Shown piece by piece: positions 1 to 8,069 of a stretch of 11,839 bases of DNA. The stretch is from Enterocloster bolteae (lineage in GTDB: Bacteria > Bacillota_A > Clostridia > Lachnospirales > Lachnospiraceae), in contig JAETTS010000045.1 in assembly GCA_021769025.1 (NCBI GenBank), forward strand, positions 1 to 11,839, in the 5' to 3' direction. The translations under genes and the position numbers were made by a program. The notes under the pieces were generated by a model that ran no database searches, was not told where the DNA came from, and saw nothing but the letters and a program-made list of their open reading frames with translations. The first letter of the stretch is position 1. Every line of letters begins with the position of its first letter.

Positions 1-23
1 CATAACTTATTATACCATGAATG

Positions 24-54
24 ACAGGTTCTTCAGAGCCTGTTTTTCTGTTTT
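24..54 (+). terminator. Intrinsic terminator for a rightward gene ending left of the window
   Basis: On the + strand ACAGGTTC (24-31) pairs with GAGCCTGT (36-43) around the tetraloop TTCA, giving an 8-bp stem with one G-U pair. It is followed directly by a T tract (TTTTT at 43-47, then TTTT at 51-54). This is the classic rho-independent layout for rightward transcription. The other strand lacks a U tract at this hairpin, so it should act on a gene entering from the left. No end of that gene can be identified in the first 23 bases. Confidence 0.7.
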
Positions 55-61
55 AGGGCAT

Positions 62-113
62 AAAAAGTGGGCTGGCAGAACAGCTGATTACTCAGCTATT
101 CTGCAACAGCCCC
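62..113 (-). terminator. Strong intrinsic terminator ending the peptide/cysteine operon
   Basis: Read on the - strand, downstream of cyuA, there is a long nearly perfect hairpin. Three paired blocks stack: GGGCT/AGCCC (108-112 with 69-73), GCAGAA/TTCTGC (99-104 with 75-80) and AGCTGA/TCAGCT (92-97 with 82-87). They are separated by small mismatches around a 4-base loop. The transcript then runs into a U tract (complement of AAAAA at 62-66). It lies about 43 bp after the cyuA stop codon, where an operon end is expected. Rightward transcription meets only three T residues after the stem, so it should work mainly leftward. Confidence 0.88.
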
Positions 114-155
114 TTTCATAAAATTCTTCCCTATTTCTAAATCTTCCCTTATTTC

Positions 156-1445
156 CTACTGCTGAGCCACATCTACCTTATCAATCATAATATTCAGTAT
201 TTCCACGTCTGTTTTCTTCATTCCTACACGCCCGATATACCCTACGCTCCGTATCGTCTCTTCCACATCATCCTTCACGATTCCCTCGCCAGGGTGGAAT
301 GTACGATTTACCATCCCCATATAGTGAGCCATGATCGCTGCATCCACCGCAGATGCAATCTTCGCCGCACAGGAAGGTTTTGCGCCATCGCATACGATAC
401 CGCCTACGTTGGCAATGGTATTGACAATGGTCTCACAGACCTTCTCATAGCCACCGCCTGTCATGTATGTAATAGCCGCTCCGGATCCACAGGCCGCACT
501 GACGGCTCCACAATAGGCTGACAAGCTTCCAATGTATTTTTTCTGATGAACAGCAATCAGATTGCTGACCACCAATGCCCGGTACAAAGCCTCTTCGCCA
601 AGATTCCACTCCTTTGCAAACTCAATTACCGGAAGGGACACTGTCATGCCCTGATTTCCGCTTCCCGAGTTAATCACCACAGGAAGGGAGCAGCCTGACA
701 TTCTGGCATCAGATCCTGCTGCCGCCTTTGCCCTGGCGCGGGTCTTCACATTATTTCCATAATACTGAATCAAAGTCCGTCCTACCTGGGCACCATATTT
801 CTTGTTTAAGCCTTCCTGAGCAATGGCTGTATTGTAAATTACCTGGCGTTCCAGAACTTCTTTTACATCGTCTATGTCCACCTCATCTGCAAAATCCAGA
901 ATATCCTTTACATTTAACTCTGAACGATCGATAGCCTTGGAATCTCCGTCATGTTCCAGAGAACGTTCAAAGACCGTCTCTCCATCCTTCACAATCTTTG
1001 TAATATACGTGTGACGGTTGATAATCGTCACCTCTGCCTCATGCCCCTGCCCCTTTGCGGCTGCTACAATATACAGATTCTCCACATCCTCCGCCAGATT
1101 GCAGATGCAGAACCCTTGCTCCACTAAATGACGCGTCTTCTCAATATGCTCCTGAGTCACATGTTCCAGAACTTCCAACTGGCTGCCTGCATCTCCGCCT
1201 ACTACTCCCAAAGTAGCTGCCACATCAATCCCTTTCATTCCTCCGGAGTTGGGTACAGTGACTCCCTTTACATTCTTAATCATATTGCCGCTGCAGCTCA
1301 TCTCAATCTGCTCCGGCATACATCCCAGCACATCTCTGGCCTTGGCTGCCGCAAATGCAATTGCAATGGGTTCCGTACATCCCAGCGCCGGAACCAACTC
1401 TGCCTTTAAGATTCCACAGTAATTATCGTACAGACGTTTATCCAT
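156..1445 (-). CDS. cyuA: L-cysteine desulfidase (CyuA / UPF0597 family, serine dehydratase alpha-like)
   Basis: Cytoplasmic Fe-S enzyme of the family that includes E. coli CyuA (YhaM) and archaeal L-cysteine desulfidase; the known reaction converts L-cysteine to pyruvate, ammonium and sulfide. The 429-residue product has the usual family length and the hallmark LGCTEP near the N terminus (C23). It also has SGNMIKN at 52-58, a Gly-rich SGSGNQG at 260-266, YCGAVSAACG at 311-320 and VCDGAKPSC at 351-359. C23, C312 and C352 are the likely cluster-ligand cysteines; the protein has 12 cysteines in all. The start is taken as the ATG at 1445, not the GTG immediately before it, because GAGGG then sits at suitable spacing. 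It is the last gene of the operon, 18 bp after pepT. A related activity on serine or another beta-substituted amino acid cannot be excluded. Confidence 0.88.
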   Translation of the reverse strand: MDKRLYDNYCGILKAELVPALGCTEPIAIAFAAAKARDVLGCMPEQIEMSCSGNMIKNVKGVTVPNSGGMKGIDVAATLGVVGGDAGSQLEVLEHVTQEHIEKTRHLVEQGFCICNLAEDVENLYIVAAAKGQGHEAEVTIINRHTYITKIVKDGETVFERSLEHDGDSKAIDRSELNVKDILDFADEVDIDDVKEVLERQVIYNTAIAQEGLNKKYGAQVGRTLIQYYGNNVKTRARAKAAAGSDARMSGCSLPVVINSGSGNQGMTVSLPVIEFAKEWNLGEEALYRALVVSNLIAVHQKKYIGSLSAYCGAVSAACGSGAAITYMTGGGYEKVCETIVNTIANVGGIVCDGAKPSCAAKIASAVDAAIMAHYMGMVNRTFHPGEGIVKDDVEETIRSVGYIGRVGMKKTDVEILNIMIDKVDVAQQ

Positions 1446-1463
1446 CACGTTCCCTCTCTTTTT

Positions 1464-2723
1464 CTATTGTATACTGCTAATGTCCCACCCTTTCGCCGCC
1501 TGCATCTCTGCAATCTTAATGAGCAATTCCACCGTTTTTTCCATAGCCTGAATACAAGCCACCTCATATCTTCCATGGGAATTGCGGCTTCCTGTGCAGA
1601 GATTGGGACAGGGTAGCCCCATAAACGTCAACCTGGCTCCGTCTGTACCGCCCCGTACTGGTTTTTGTAGCGGCTTAATTCCCAGTTCCTCCATAGCGCT
1701 GCACGCATCTGTAACAAGATGCATGTGGGGAATCATCTTCTCTTTCATGTTAAAATAGGAATCCTTTATCTCTAATTCCACAGTGCCTTTCCCATACCTT
1801 TGGTTAAGGAAGTCAGCGATCTGGCCCATGATCTCCTTCTTCTTCTCAAATCTGGCCCTGTCATGATCCCGAATCAGATATTTCATATCCGTCTCTTCCA
1901 CATCTCCTTTTAAGGATTCCAAATGGAAAAATCCTTCGTACTTTTCTGTGTACATAGGATTCTCAAATACAGGAAGCAAGCGATGGAACTCCATAGCCAC
2001 CAGGAGAGAATTGACCATACGGTTTTTGGAAGCTCCAGGGTGGATCCCTACCCCATGGATGATTACCTGGGCTGCTGCTGCATTAAAATTTTCGTACTCA
2101 ATTTCTCCCAGTTCTCCGCCGTCCACCGTATAGGCAAACTTCGCACCGAATCCAGCCACATCAAATTTATCCGCTCCACGTCCAACTTCCTCATCTGGTG
2201 TAAATCCAATACAGATCGTTCCATGAGGGATCTTTGGATGTCTTAAGAAATGGCCTGCCATAGCCATGATTTCCGCCACCCCTGCCTTGTCATCTCCGCC
2301 AAGCAACGTGGTTCCGTCTGTCGTAATCAGATCCAGTCCCTTGTAATCTGCAAGAAACGGGAAGTCTGACACTTTCATTATGATATTTCTGTCCTTATTC
2401 AGGCAGATATCCTGTCCGTCATAATTTTTTATGATCTGAGGCTTTACATTACTTCCTGTCAGGGAAGGAGCTGTATCCATATGAGCAATGAATCCCAAGC
2501 TGGGAATGGTTTCTTCTTTGCAGGAAACAGTGGCCGGAATCTTTGCATATACATAGCCGTATTCACTGACCCGGACATCCTGCGCTCCCATGTCTTTTAG
2601 TTCATCCGCCAGACATCGGGCCAGTTTCCATTGTTTTTCCGTACTGGGAATCTGTAGGACTCCCTCCTGGGATTGGGTATCCAATGACACATATCGTAAA
2701 AAACGCTCTACAACCTCTGACAT
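1464..2723 (-). CDS. pepT: Peptidase T, tripeptide aminopeptidase (M20B)
   Basis: Cytoplasmic two-zinc aminopeptidase that removes the N-terminal residue of tripeptides. The 419-residue product matches the usual length of about 410. The N terminus [18 protein letters not shown] is typical of PepT. M20 metal and catalytic residues are visible in order: H81 and D83 in AHMDTAP, D144/D145 in [10 protein letters not shown]178/E179 in [10 protein letters not shown]201 in YTVDGGE, and H383 in GSRNSHG after the [11 protein letters not shown] segment (356-365). I chose the ATG at 2723, with AAGGGAG about 7 bases upstream. A TTG eight codons earlier extends the frame but adds residues not seen in PepT proteins. 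The gene lies 36 bp after pepV and 18 bp before cyuA, which suggests it completes breakdown of peptides brought in by the upstream transporter. Confidence 0.93.
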   Translation of the reverse strand: MSEVVERFLRYVSLDTQSQEGVLQIPSTEKQWKLARCLADELKDMGAQDVRVSEYGYVYAKIPATVSCKEETIPSLGFIAHMDTAPSLTGSNVKPQIIKNYDGQDICLNKDRNIIMKVSDFPFLADYKGLDLITTDGTTLLGGDDKAGVAEIMAMAGHFLRHPKIPHGTICIGFTPDEEVGRGADKFDVAGFGAKFAYTVDGGELGEIEYENFNAAAAQVIIHGVGIHPGASKNRMVNSLLVAMEFHRLLPVFENPMYTEKYEGFFHLESLKGDVEETDMKYLIRDHDRARFEKKKEIMGQIADFLNQRYGKGTVELEIKDSYFNMKEKMIPHMHLVTDACSAMEELGIKPLQKPVRGGTDGARLTFMGLPCPNLCTGSRNSHGRYEVACIQAMEKTVELLIKIAEMQAAKGWDISSIQ

Positions 2724-2759
2724 TTCGCTTCTCCCTTCTCTCTGCAAGCAGTACTTTCC

Positions 2760-4220
2760 TCAATCTACCATATCATCCATCGCCAACAAGGCCAACGTAT
2801 ATATTTCTACAGCTTTCATCATATTTTCGATGCAGACACATTCATCTGGCTGGTGCCCCTTCCCATGATCCGGCCACCCTGGCTTTTTCTGGTCAAGAAT
2901 TCCTGGTCCGTAAGCCACTGCATTAGGCAATTTTCTGGCATACGTACCACCGCCCATAGCATACGGCTCAAAATGCCTCTGCCACACGTTCTCGCATATC
3001 TGGGTTAGCTTCTTTACCTTCTTGTCTTCCGGGTCTATGGCATGGGAAGGGTTATTCTTAAATGTTCTTGTCTTCCATCCAAAGTGATTCACACTCTTTT
3101 TAATGCCAGATATCAGCTTCTCCTGATCTATACTTGCCGGGTAACGGATATTCATAGTCTGGGAAATCACCCCATCTGTTGTCTTTACCATGCCGCCGAT
3201 CATGGTCAGCTTCCCCGACATGCGATCCTCGCAGGCAATCCCCATTCCGTTGCCGTAATATCCCTCAAAAGCATCTCTCACAAATCGCAGGCACTCCACA
3301 GATCTATGGTCCGCCAGGCCACTTTCTATCAGGTAATCCGCCAGTTTCACTGCTGCGCTTTCCGATCCTTCCGGAAAAGCTGCATGAGCTGTCTTTCCTT
3401 TTGCTGATACAGTTACCAGACCGTCCTCTGTAAGCCCCAGGGTGATATCTGGCTCTCTATCCAATTCTTCCTGAACCGTCTGCTTCCCAGCCAATTCTTT
3501 TCTGACCTGCCGCCTGTCATCCAGTTTTCTGTTGGCCTCTTCAATATCCACACCTGTCAGAATAGCCTCTGCCTGGGCAGGCACAGCGTTATTGGCATGT
3601 CCCGCTGTGAACGAAATCACGTTTCCTTCCAGTTTTCTCTCCAATGTCCCTTCCAAAATTCCTTTTTCCCCGTAACATACGGGAAATGAAGCATCGGGCA
3701 CAATGGAGAAAGCAGGAAGGGAATAATGCTCTTTATAGTACATAATATCTTCCATACCATGTTCTTCACTGCACCCATAATAGAGGCGAATGGTATGTTT
3801 TAAGGGTATTCCTTGTTCTTTTAAATAACGCAGAGCGTAAAGAGATGCCACTGCCGGGCCTTTATTGTCTGAACTTCCCCTGGCATAGATCCATCCATCT
3901 TTTATAACAGGCTCATAAGGATCAGTCTCCCATCCGCTCCCCTCGTCCACCACATCCACATGGGAAAGTATGCCGATCTCGCTGTCTTCACTCCCTTTTA
4001 AAATTGCACTTCCGCAATAATATTCATGATTCTCAACAGAAAATCCATATCGCTCACTCATAGAAAGGGCTGCGTCCAACATCTGGGCGCAGCCCTCCCC
4101 GAATGGGAATTCTCCGCCCTGAGGCTCACTTACACTTCGGATACGGAAGAATTCCATCATATCTTCTATAAATTCCTGCCTATGTTCCTCAATCCAGTTC
4201 CGGACTGGTAATTGTTCCAT
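2760..4220 (-). CDS. pepV: PepV-type M20 metallodipeptidase (Sapep-like)
   Basis: Cytoplasmic metal-dependent dipeptidase of the PepV/Sapep branch of M20, which hydrolyses dipeptides with an unblocked N terminus. The 486-residue length fits PepV (about 470). Catalytic and metal residues fall where expected for PepV: H87 and D89 in LSHVDVV, D118 in RGSSDNKGP, E152/E153 in GCSEEHG, D176 in VPDASFP, and a C-terminal His (H456) in GHQPDE. The substrate-side motif GGGTYARKLPNAVAYGP also fits. The lid domain occupies roughly residues 190-380. The ATG at 4220 has AGGAGG seven bases upstream. The gene sits 52 bp after the dppF-like gene and 36 bp before pepT. A PepV beside a peptide ABC transporter fits intracellular cleavage of imported peptides; exact dipeptide preference cannot be read from sequence. 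Confidence 0.9.
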   Translation of the reverse strand: MEQLPVRNWIEEHRQEFIEDMMEFFRIRSVSEPQGGEFPFGEGCAQMLDAALSMSERYGFSVENHEYYCGSAILKGSEDSEIGILSHVDVVDEGSGWETDPYEPVIKDGWIYARGSSDNKGPAVASLYALRYLKEQGIPLKHTIRLYYGCSEEHGMEDIMYYKEHYSLPAFSIVPDASFPVCYGEKGILEGTLERKLEGNVISFTAGHANNAVPAQAEAILTGVDIEEANRKLDDRRQVRKELAGKQTVQEELDREPDITLGLTEDGLVTVSAKGKTAHAAFPEGSESAAVKLADYLIESGLADHRSVECLRFVRDAFEGYYGNGMGIACEDRMSGKLTMIGGMVKTTDGVISQTMNIRYPASIDQEKLISGIKKSVNHFGWKTRTFKNNPSHAIDPEDKKVKKLTQICENVWQRHFEPYAMGGGTYARKLPNAVAYGPGILDQKKPGWPDHGKGHQPDECVCIENMMKAVEIYTLALLAMDDMVD

Positions 4221-4244
4221 CTCATGCCTCCTAAAAAATATTCA

Positions 4245-4263
4245 TGCAATCTTTGATGTTGCA
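4245..4263 (-). promoter_or_regulatory. Weak hairpin in the dppF-pepV gap
   Basis: The 52-bp gap contains TGCA (4245-4248) and ATC (4249-4251) that can pair with GAT (4255-4257) and TGCA (4260-4263), leaving a 3-base loop and a 2-base bulge. In the leftward transcript the stem is followed within a few bases by a run of six U residues just before the pepV ribosome binding site. It could be a weak attenuator or an RNA processing site. The stem is short and A/T-rich, so it may be fortuitous. Confidence 0.25.
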
Positions 4264-4272
4264 CCAGCCACC

Positions 4273-5247
4273 CTATGAAAATCGATGGCAAGCCACCATA
4301 TGGCTGCCTCCCACATTTTTTAACTCCGGTACACAATCCTTACATTTTTCCGTAGCGTATTGGCACCGGGTATGGAATCTACATCCACTAGGCGGATGAA
4401 ACGGACTGGGCACATCTCCTTCCAGATGAATCTTATGGTATTCCACGTCCATATCCGGAATCGGAATGGCTGACAAAAGCGCCTTGGTATAAGGATGGCA
4501 AGGGTTTTCATACAGATCTTTTTTATCTGCAATCTCCATGACTTTTCCCAGGTACATAACCATAATCCGGTCACAGATATAGCGCACCACACTCAGGTCA
4601 TGGGAAATAAACAGATATGTCAGGTTCAATTCCCTCTGCAGGTCTTTCATCAGATTCAACACCTGAGCCCGTACAGACACATCCAGCGCTGATACCGGTT
4701 CATCACAGACCACAAACCTTGGATTCAACACCAATGCTCTGGCTATGACAATCCTCTGTCTCTGCCCGCCGGAAAACTCATGGGGATATCGGTTCATAAA
4801 TTCCAGGGGAAGGCCCACCTTCTCCATCAGTTTTGCCACTTTCTCCTGCCGCTCACTCCTGGTTCCTATAGAAAATACATCCAGTGGAGACTGAATCAGT
4901 TCTTTTACAGTCATACGAGGATTCAGGGAAGAATAAGGATCCTGGAAAATGATCTGCAGCTCTTTCCTTATGTTGCGCATCTGCTCCTTATCATACTCCA
5001 GAAGATTCTTTCCTTCATACAATACCTGGCCGGAAGTAGGCTCGTGAAGCCGCAGGATCGCTCTCCCCAGGGTGGATTTTCCACACCCAGATTCTCCCAC
5101 CACTCCCAGAGTCTGGCACTTGGGGATGGAAAATGCCACTCCGTCAACCGCCTTTACCGCTTTCACTTCTTTCCGAAACAATTCTTTTCTGCCAAAAAAA
5201 TACTTGGTAAGATGATTGACTTCTATGAAAGGAACTTGTTCTGTCAT
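4273..5247 (-). CDS. dppF: Peptide ABC transporter ATP-binding protein, DppF/OppF-like
   Basis: One of two ATPases driving the peptide importer on the cytoplasmic face. In the 324-residue product, Walker A GESGCGKS is at 51-58, the Q-loop at Q102 (IFQDPYSSLNPR), the signature FSGGQRQR at 158-165, Walker B FVVCDEP at 178-184 and the H-loop His at 216. The C-terminal oligopeptide-transporter domain carries a cysteine set, C289, C295, C302, C305 and C320, of the type reported to bind a [4Fe-4S] cluster in some Dpp/Opp ATPases. The frame is open upstream to 5328. I chose the ATG at 5247 because it overlaps the dppD stop as ATGA, has GGAGGTGGAGG just before it, and begins a normal MTEQVPFIEVNHLTKYF N terminus. 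The 4-bp overlap implies translational coupling and equal dosage of the ATPases. Confidence 0.92.
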   Translation of the reverse strand: MTEQVPFIEVNHLTKYFFGRKELFRKEVKAVKAVDGVAFSIPKCQTLGVVGESGCGKSTLGRAILRLHEPTSGQVLYEGKNLLEYDKEQMRNIRKELQIIFQDPYSSLNPRMTVKELIQSPLDVFSIGTRSERQEKVAKLMEKVGLPLEFMNRYPHEFSGGQRQRIVIARALVLNPRFVVCDEPVSALDVSVRAQVLNLMKDLQRELNLTYLFISHDLSVVRYICDRIMVMYLGKVMEIADKKDLYENPCHPYTKALLSAIPIPDMDVEYHKIHLEGDVPSPFHPPSGCRFHTRCQYATEKCKDCVPELKNVGGSHMVACHRFS

Positions 5248-6233
5248 GCCTCCACCTCCCTGGCCTTCTCTTTGTACTTCCAACAGCGGACCCTTTGACC
5301 GTCTATCTCGTATAAAGGCGGCGGACAATCGCTGCAGATTTCTGAAGCATCCCTACATCTGGCACAGAAGCGACACCCTTTTGGCATCTTGTCCAGCGTA
5401 GGAACGGTTCCGTCAATGGAATACAGACGATCCAGATCCTTATCCAGACGCGGAATGGATGCCAGTAGCCCTTCCGTATAAGGATGCTTGGGACTTTTAA
5501 AAATCTGTCTGGCTGTTCCATATTCCATAACCTTTCCTGCATACATGACCATGATATGATCCGACATTTCCGCCACCACCCCAAGATCATGGGTAATCAG
5601 CATGATCGCCGCATTGATCTTGTTCTTTAATTCCAGCATCAGGTCAATGATCTGTGCCTGGATAGTCACATCCAGGGCAGTCGTCGGCTCGTCGGCAATC
5701 AGCAGGGACGGGTTGCAGGAAAGGGCCATAGCGATCATGACTCTCTGTCGCATGCCACCGGAAAGCTGATGGGGATATTCCTTAAGCCTGCGCTCCGGCG
5801 AAGATACCCCTACCTTTGTCAGGATCTCCAGGGCTTTCTTTCGAATCTCCTCCTTCGGAAGCTTATTGTGGACCCCTATGGTCTCCTCCAGCTGCTTTCC
5901 CACTGTTTGGACCGGGTTTAGAGAGGTCATAGAATCCTGAAAGATCATAGAGATCTCTTTTCCCCGAATCTTGCACATTGCCTTATTGTCCAGATGGGTA
6001 ATATCCTGGCCCTTATAAGAAATCGTGCCTCCGGCTATTCTGCCTACTGCCTGGGGAAGCAGATGAAGGATTGACAGGGAAGTCACGCTTTTCCCGCATC
6101 CGGATTCTCCCACAATTCCCAGAGTCTCCCCTTCCTCAATGACAAAGCTAACGTCGTCCACGGCTGTTACCAGTCCATTCTTTGTTTTGAACTGCGTCTT
6201 TAACTGTCTTACTTCCAATAATGGCTGTCCCAT
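5244..6233 (-). CDS. dppD: Peptide ABC transporter ATP-binding protein, DppD/OppD-like
   Basis: Partner ATPase of the peptide importer, 329 residues. Visible motifs are Walker A GESGCGKS at 42-49, the Q-loop in IFQDSMTSLNP (Q99), the signature LSGGMRQRV at 157-165, Walker B LLIADEP at 177-183, the D-loop TTALDVT at 184-190 and the H-loop His at 215. MRQRV in the signature is typical of DppD/OppD, whereas the neighbour has the GQRQRI form of DppF/OppF. The C terminus is rich in cysteine (C287, C290, C293, C300, C303, C317), consistent with the [4Fe-4S] C-terminal region described in some members. The ATG at 6233 has AAGGGGA upstream. The gene lies 34 bp after the binding-protein gene and overlaps dppF by 4 bp. 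Confidence 0.93.
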   Translation of the reverse strand: MGQPLLEVRQLKTQFKTKNGLVTAVDDVSFVIEEGETLGIVGESGCGKSVTSLSILHLLPQAVGRIAGGTISYKGQDITHLDNKAMCKIRGKEISMIFQDSMTSLNPVQTVGKQLEETIGVHNKLPKEEIRKKALEILTKVGVSSPERRLKEYPHQLSGGMRQRVMIAMALSCNPSLLIADEPTTALDVTIQAQIIDLMLELKNKINAAIMLITHDLGVVAEMSDHIMVMYAGKVMEYGTARQIFKSPKHPYTEGLLASIPRLDKDLDRLYSIDGTVPTLDKMPKGCRFCARCRDASEICSDCPPPLYEIDGQRVRCWKYKEKAREVEA

Positions 6234-6267
6234 AACCAGTCCCCTTTATCTTTTTCGTTGTAACCCT

Positions 6268-7962
6268 TTAGTCTTCTACTTTCCACTCCCACACGCTTCT
6301 GGAGAGAAGGGAGAAATCTTCATAGTGGATATTGGATATTCTCTTATTATAAGCAACCAGGTCATTCTTTAAATACAGGAAAATAAATGGGCTCTGCTCT
6401 CTAAGCATCATCTGGTATTCATCGTAGAAAGGCTTTCTCTCCTCATACGTAAATGCCGCCAGTCCTTCTGCCCCTTTCTCTCCCAGGGACGGATCCTCAT
6501 TCTGTGAGAAGTTATTGATGTGGCCAGGAGTCACGTTCATAACGCTTTCACCTGGATCCGGAGATCCACCGGAACTGATGATACAGAAATCATATTCTCC
6601 CTTTCTTGCGTTAGTAAGGAGGGTGGCAAAATCAGTTGAAACGATCTCTATATTCAATCCGATCTTAGCCAGATCTTGCTGAAGCATAGGAGCTGCTTTC
6701 TGAATTAGTTCACTTCCTGCTGTAATATTCAGCTGATAGGTCTTGCTGGTGTCAAATCCTGAGTCAATGACCATCTGTTTTGCCTTCTCTGTATCATAAG
6801 GGATAGGCAGAAGTTCTTCATTAAAGTAGGGATGGTTTGGAGCCAGCGGGCCAGGAGCAGGTACGCCTTCTCCCCGCATCAGATTATTTACAAGAGCATC
6901 CCGATTAATGGCCATGTTGATTGCCTGGCGCACTTCCTGGGGAAATGTCTTTGTGTTTACAGACATATACGTATAGGACAGAGAAGGTACGGATTCGGTT
7001 ACCAGATTCTCCTGCTGGCCAGCCATTTCCCAGTCGTTGTTGGAGAGAATGGTTCCACCGCCTCCCACCAAGTCAATCTCGCCATTCATAAGTCCAGACA
7101 GAAGGTTGGAAGAAGCTACTACCTTTACTACCAGGCGATCAAAGTCCGGTGTCTGCACATGGTAATCCTTATTGGCCTTAAACGTAATTCTTTCGCCTGC
7201 AATCTCATCCTCGTAGATGCAAGGGCCGGAGCCTATGGGAGCCTTCCAGAATTCACATGTCAGCATCTCTTCTGCCGGAACCTCTTCCAGAAGATGCTTG
7301 GGAATCACATATAAATCACGGAACATAATATCCAGCATGTAATCAAGGGGTGTTGCCTTTATCATGGTAAATTCTACGGTGTGGTCATCAATCTTCTTGA
7401 CGCCAAACTCCTGGCTCTCATCTCTCTTTCCATCGATCATACCAGTAAAAGGTGCAATCTTGGAGCGGCGCACCACATTGATGTCCGGATTGGCCATAAC
7501 TTCCGCCGTAAATACCACGTCGTCAGCCGTTACCGGAACGCCGTCGTGCCACTTGGCATTTTCATCCAGCACAAATGTAATCTTGGTATGGGTCTCGTCA
7601 TCGATGCTCCATTCTTTCGCCAGACGGGGGCCAAAAGATCCATCCGCTTTCACCACAATCAATTTATCAAAGATCAGTTCAATTACCGCATCGGAACCAG
7701 CACTTGTGGTGTTAAACGGAATCAAAGTATCCCATGGGGATGTCATAGCCATTGTCACCGTCTTTGTACCTGTGCCTTCCTCTTTCCCCTCTTCCTCTTC
7801 GCTTTCTGCCTCCGCCGCTTTTTCCGTCTGGGCTTTGGCCTCGGTCTGAGCCTGGGTCTCTGTTTGGGCTTTGGTCTCTGTCTCAGTAGGATCTGCACAA
7901 CCGCTCAACAGCATAGCCATACTTAAGAAAACTGCCGCCGTCCTCATCCATCTTTTTCTCAT
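6268..7962 (-). CDS. Lipoprotein peptide-binding protein of the ABC importer (SBP family 5)
   Basis: Extracellular membrane-anchored receptor that captures the substrate for the adjacent permeases; 564 residues. The N terminus is a lipoprotein signal peptide (basic MRKRWMR, hydrophobic stretch, lipobox LLSGC with C22 as the expected lipidated residue). A roughly 45-residue low-complexity Thr/Gln/Ala/Glu linker follows (about 23-67). The family 5 domain fills the rest, with WHDG at 138-141 and ADDVVFTAEV at 147-156 typical of DppA/OppA-type proteins. The ATG at 7962 has AAGGAGG seven bases upstream. The gene sits between the permeases and the ATPases. The size is normal for oligopeptide, dipeptide or nickel binders; the ligand cannot be deduced, though the peptidase genes downstream argue for a peptide rather than a metal. 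Confidence 0.92.
   Translation of the reverse strand: MRKRWMRTAAVFLSMAMLLSGCADPTETETKAQTETQAQTEAKAQTEKAAEAESEEEEGKEEGTGTKTVTMAMTSPWDTLIPFNTTSAGSDAVIELIFDKLIVVKADGSFGPRLAKEWSIDDETHTKITFVLDENAKWHDGVPVTADDVVFTAEVMANPDINVVRRSKIAPFTGMIDGKRDESQEFGVKKIDDHTVEFTMIKATPLDYMLDIMFRDLYVIPKHLLEEVPAEEMLTCEFWKAPIGSGPCIYEDEIAGERITFKANKDYHVQTPDFDRLVVKVVASSNLLSGLMNGEIDLVGGGGTILSNNDWEMAGQQENLVTESVPSLSYTYMSVNTKTFPQEVRQAINMAINRDALVNNLMRGEGVPAPGPLAPNHPYFNEELLPIPYDTEKAKQMVIDSGFDTSKTYQLNITAGSELIQKAAPMLQQDLAKIGLNIEIVSTDFATLLTNARKGEYDFCIISSGGSPDPGESVMNVTPGHINNFSQNEDPSLGEKGAEGLAAFTYEERKPFYDEYQMMLREQSPFIFLYLKNDLVAYNKRISNIHYEDFSLLSRSVWEWKVED
7826..7879 (-). repeat. Three 18-bp imperfect tandem repeats in the lipoprotein linker
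   Basis: Three consecutive 18-bp units (7826-7843, 7844-7861, 7862-7879) resemble each other closely; on the + strand the third is GTTTGGGCTTTGGTCTCT and the first GTCTGGGCTTTGGCCTCG. They encode six-residue units of the kind TETKAQ, TETQAQ and TEAKAQ directly after the lipid anchor. The unit length is a multiple of three, so slippage would change linker length without breaking the frame. Confidence 0.75.
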
Positions 7963-7991
7963 TTTTCTTCCTCCTTAATCTACTATGTATC

Positions 7992-8018
7992 GGCACGCAA
8001 CTCCTCGCGTCGCCTGCC
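7992..8018 (-). promoter_or_regulatory. Hairpin in the leader of the binding-protein gene
   Basis: On the + strand GGCA (7992-7995) pairs with TGCC (8015-8018) and GCAAC (7997-8001) pairs with GTCGC (8009-8013; one G-U pair in the leftward RNA). A single mismatch separates the blocks and the loop is 7 bases. In the leftward RNA it lies about 30 bases before the start codon of the binding-protein gene. It has no following U tract, so it is not a simple terminator. It could protect or mark the 5' end of a processed message. Confidence 0.45.
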
Positions 8019-8041
8019 CCCTTTAATATGCTTCTATTTCA

Positions 8042-8056
8042 ACCCGCTATGCGGGT
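8042..8056 (-). promoter_or_regulatory. GC-rich hairpin just after the dppC-like gene
   Basis: ACCCGC (8042-8047) and GCGGGT (8051-8056) form a perfect 6-bp GC-rich stem with a 3-base loop, 13 bases after the dppC-like stop codon. In leftward RNA it is followed by TTGAAATAG, which is not a good U tract. It may be a weak or partial terminator, or an RNA stabiliser that alters binding-protein output relative to the permeases. Confidence 0.5.
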
Positions 8057-8069
8057 CAGCACCAAACCG

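Noticed and set aside
4320..4592. Leftward 90-codon frame inside the dppF-like gene
   Set aside because: It is an alternative frame of an intact, well-supported ATPase gene and is rich in Trp/Ile/Arg with no recognisable motif.
5248..5328. N-terminal extension of the dppF-like ATPase
   Set aside because: The frame is open to 5328, but those 27 codons fall inside dppD, while an ATG with a strong ribosome binding site and ATGA overlap exists at 5247.
7364..7926. Two rightward open frames of about 160-180 codons
   Set aside because: They are antisense to the lipoprotein gene. Their length comes from codon bias and the repeat-rich linker, not from coding selection.
8042..8056. Full intrinsic terminator after the dppC-like gene
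   Set aside because: The hairpin is perfect but short, and the leftward RNA continues with TTGAAATAG instead of a U tract. The transporter also needs the downstream genes.
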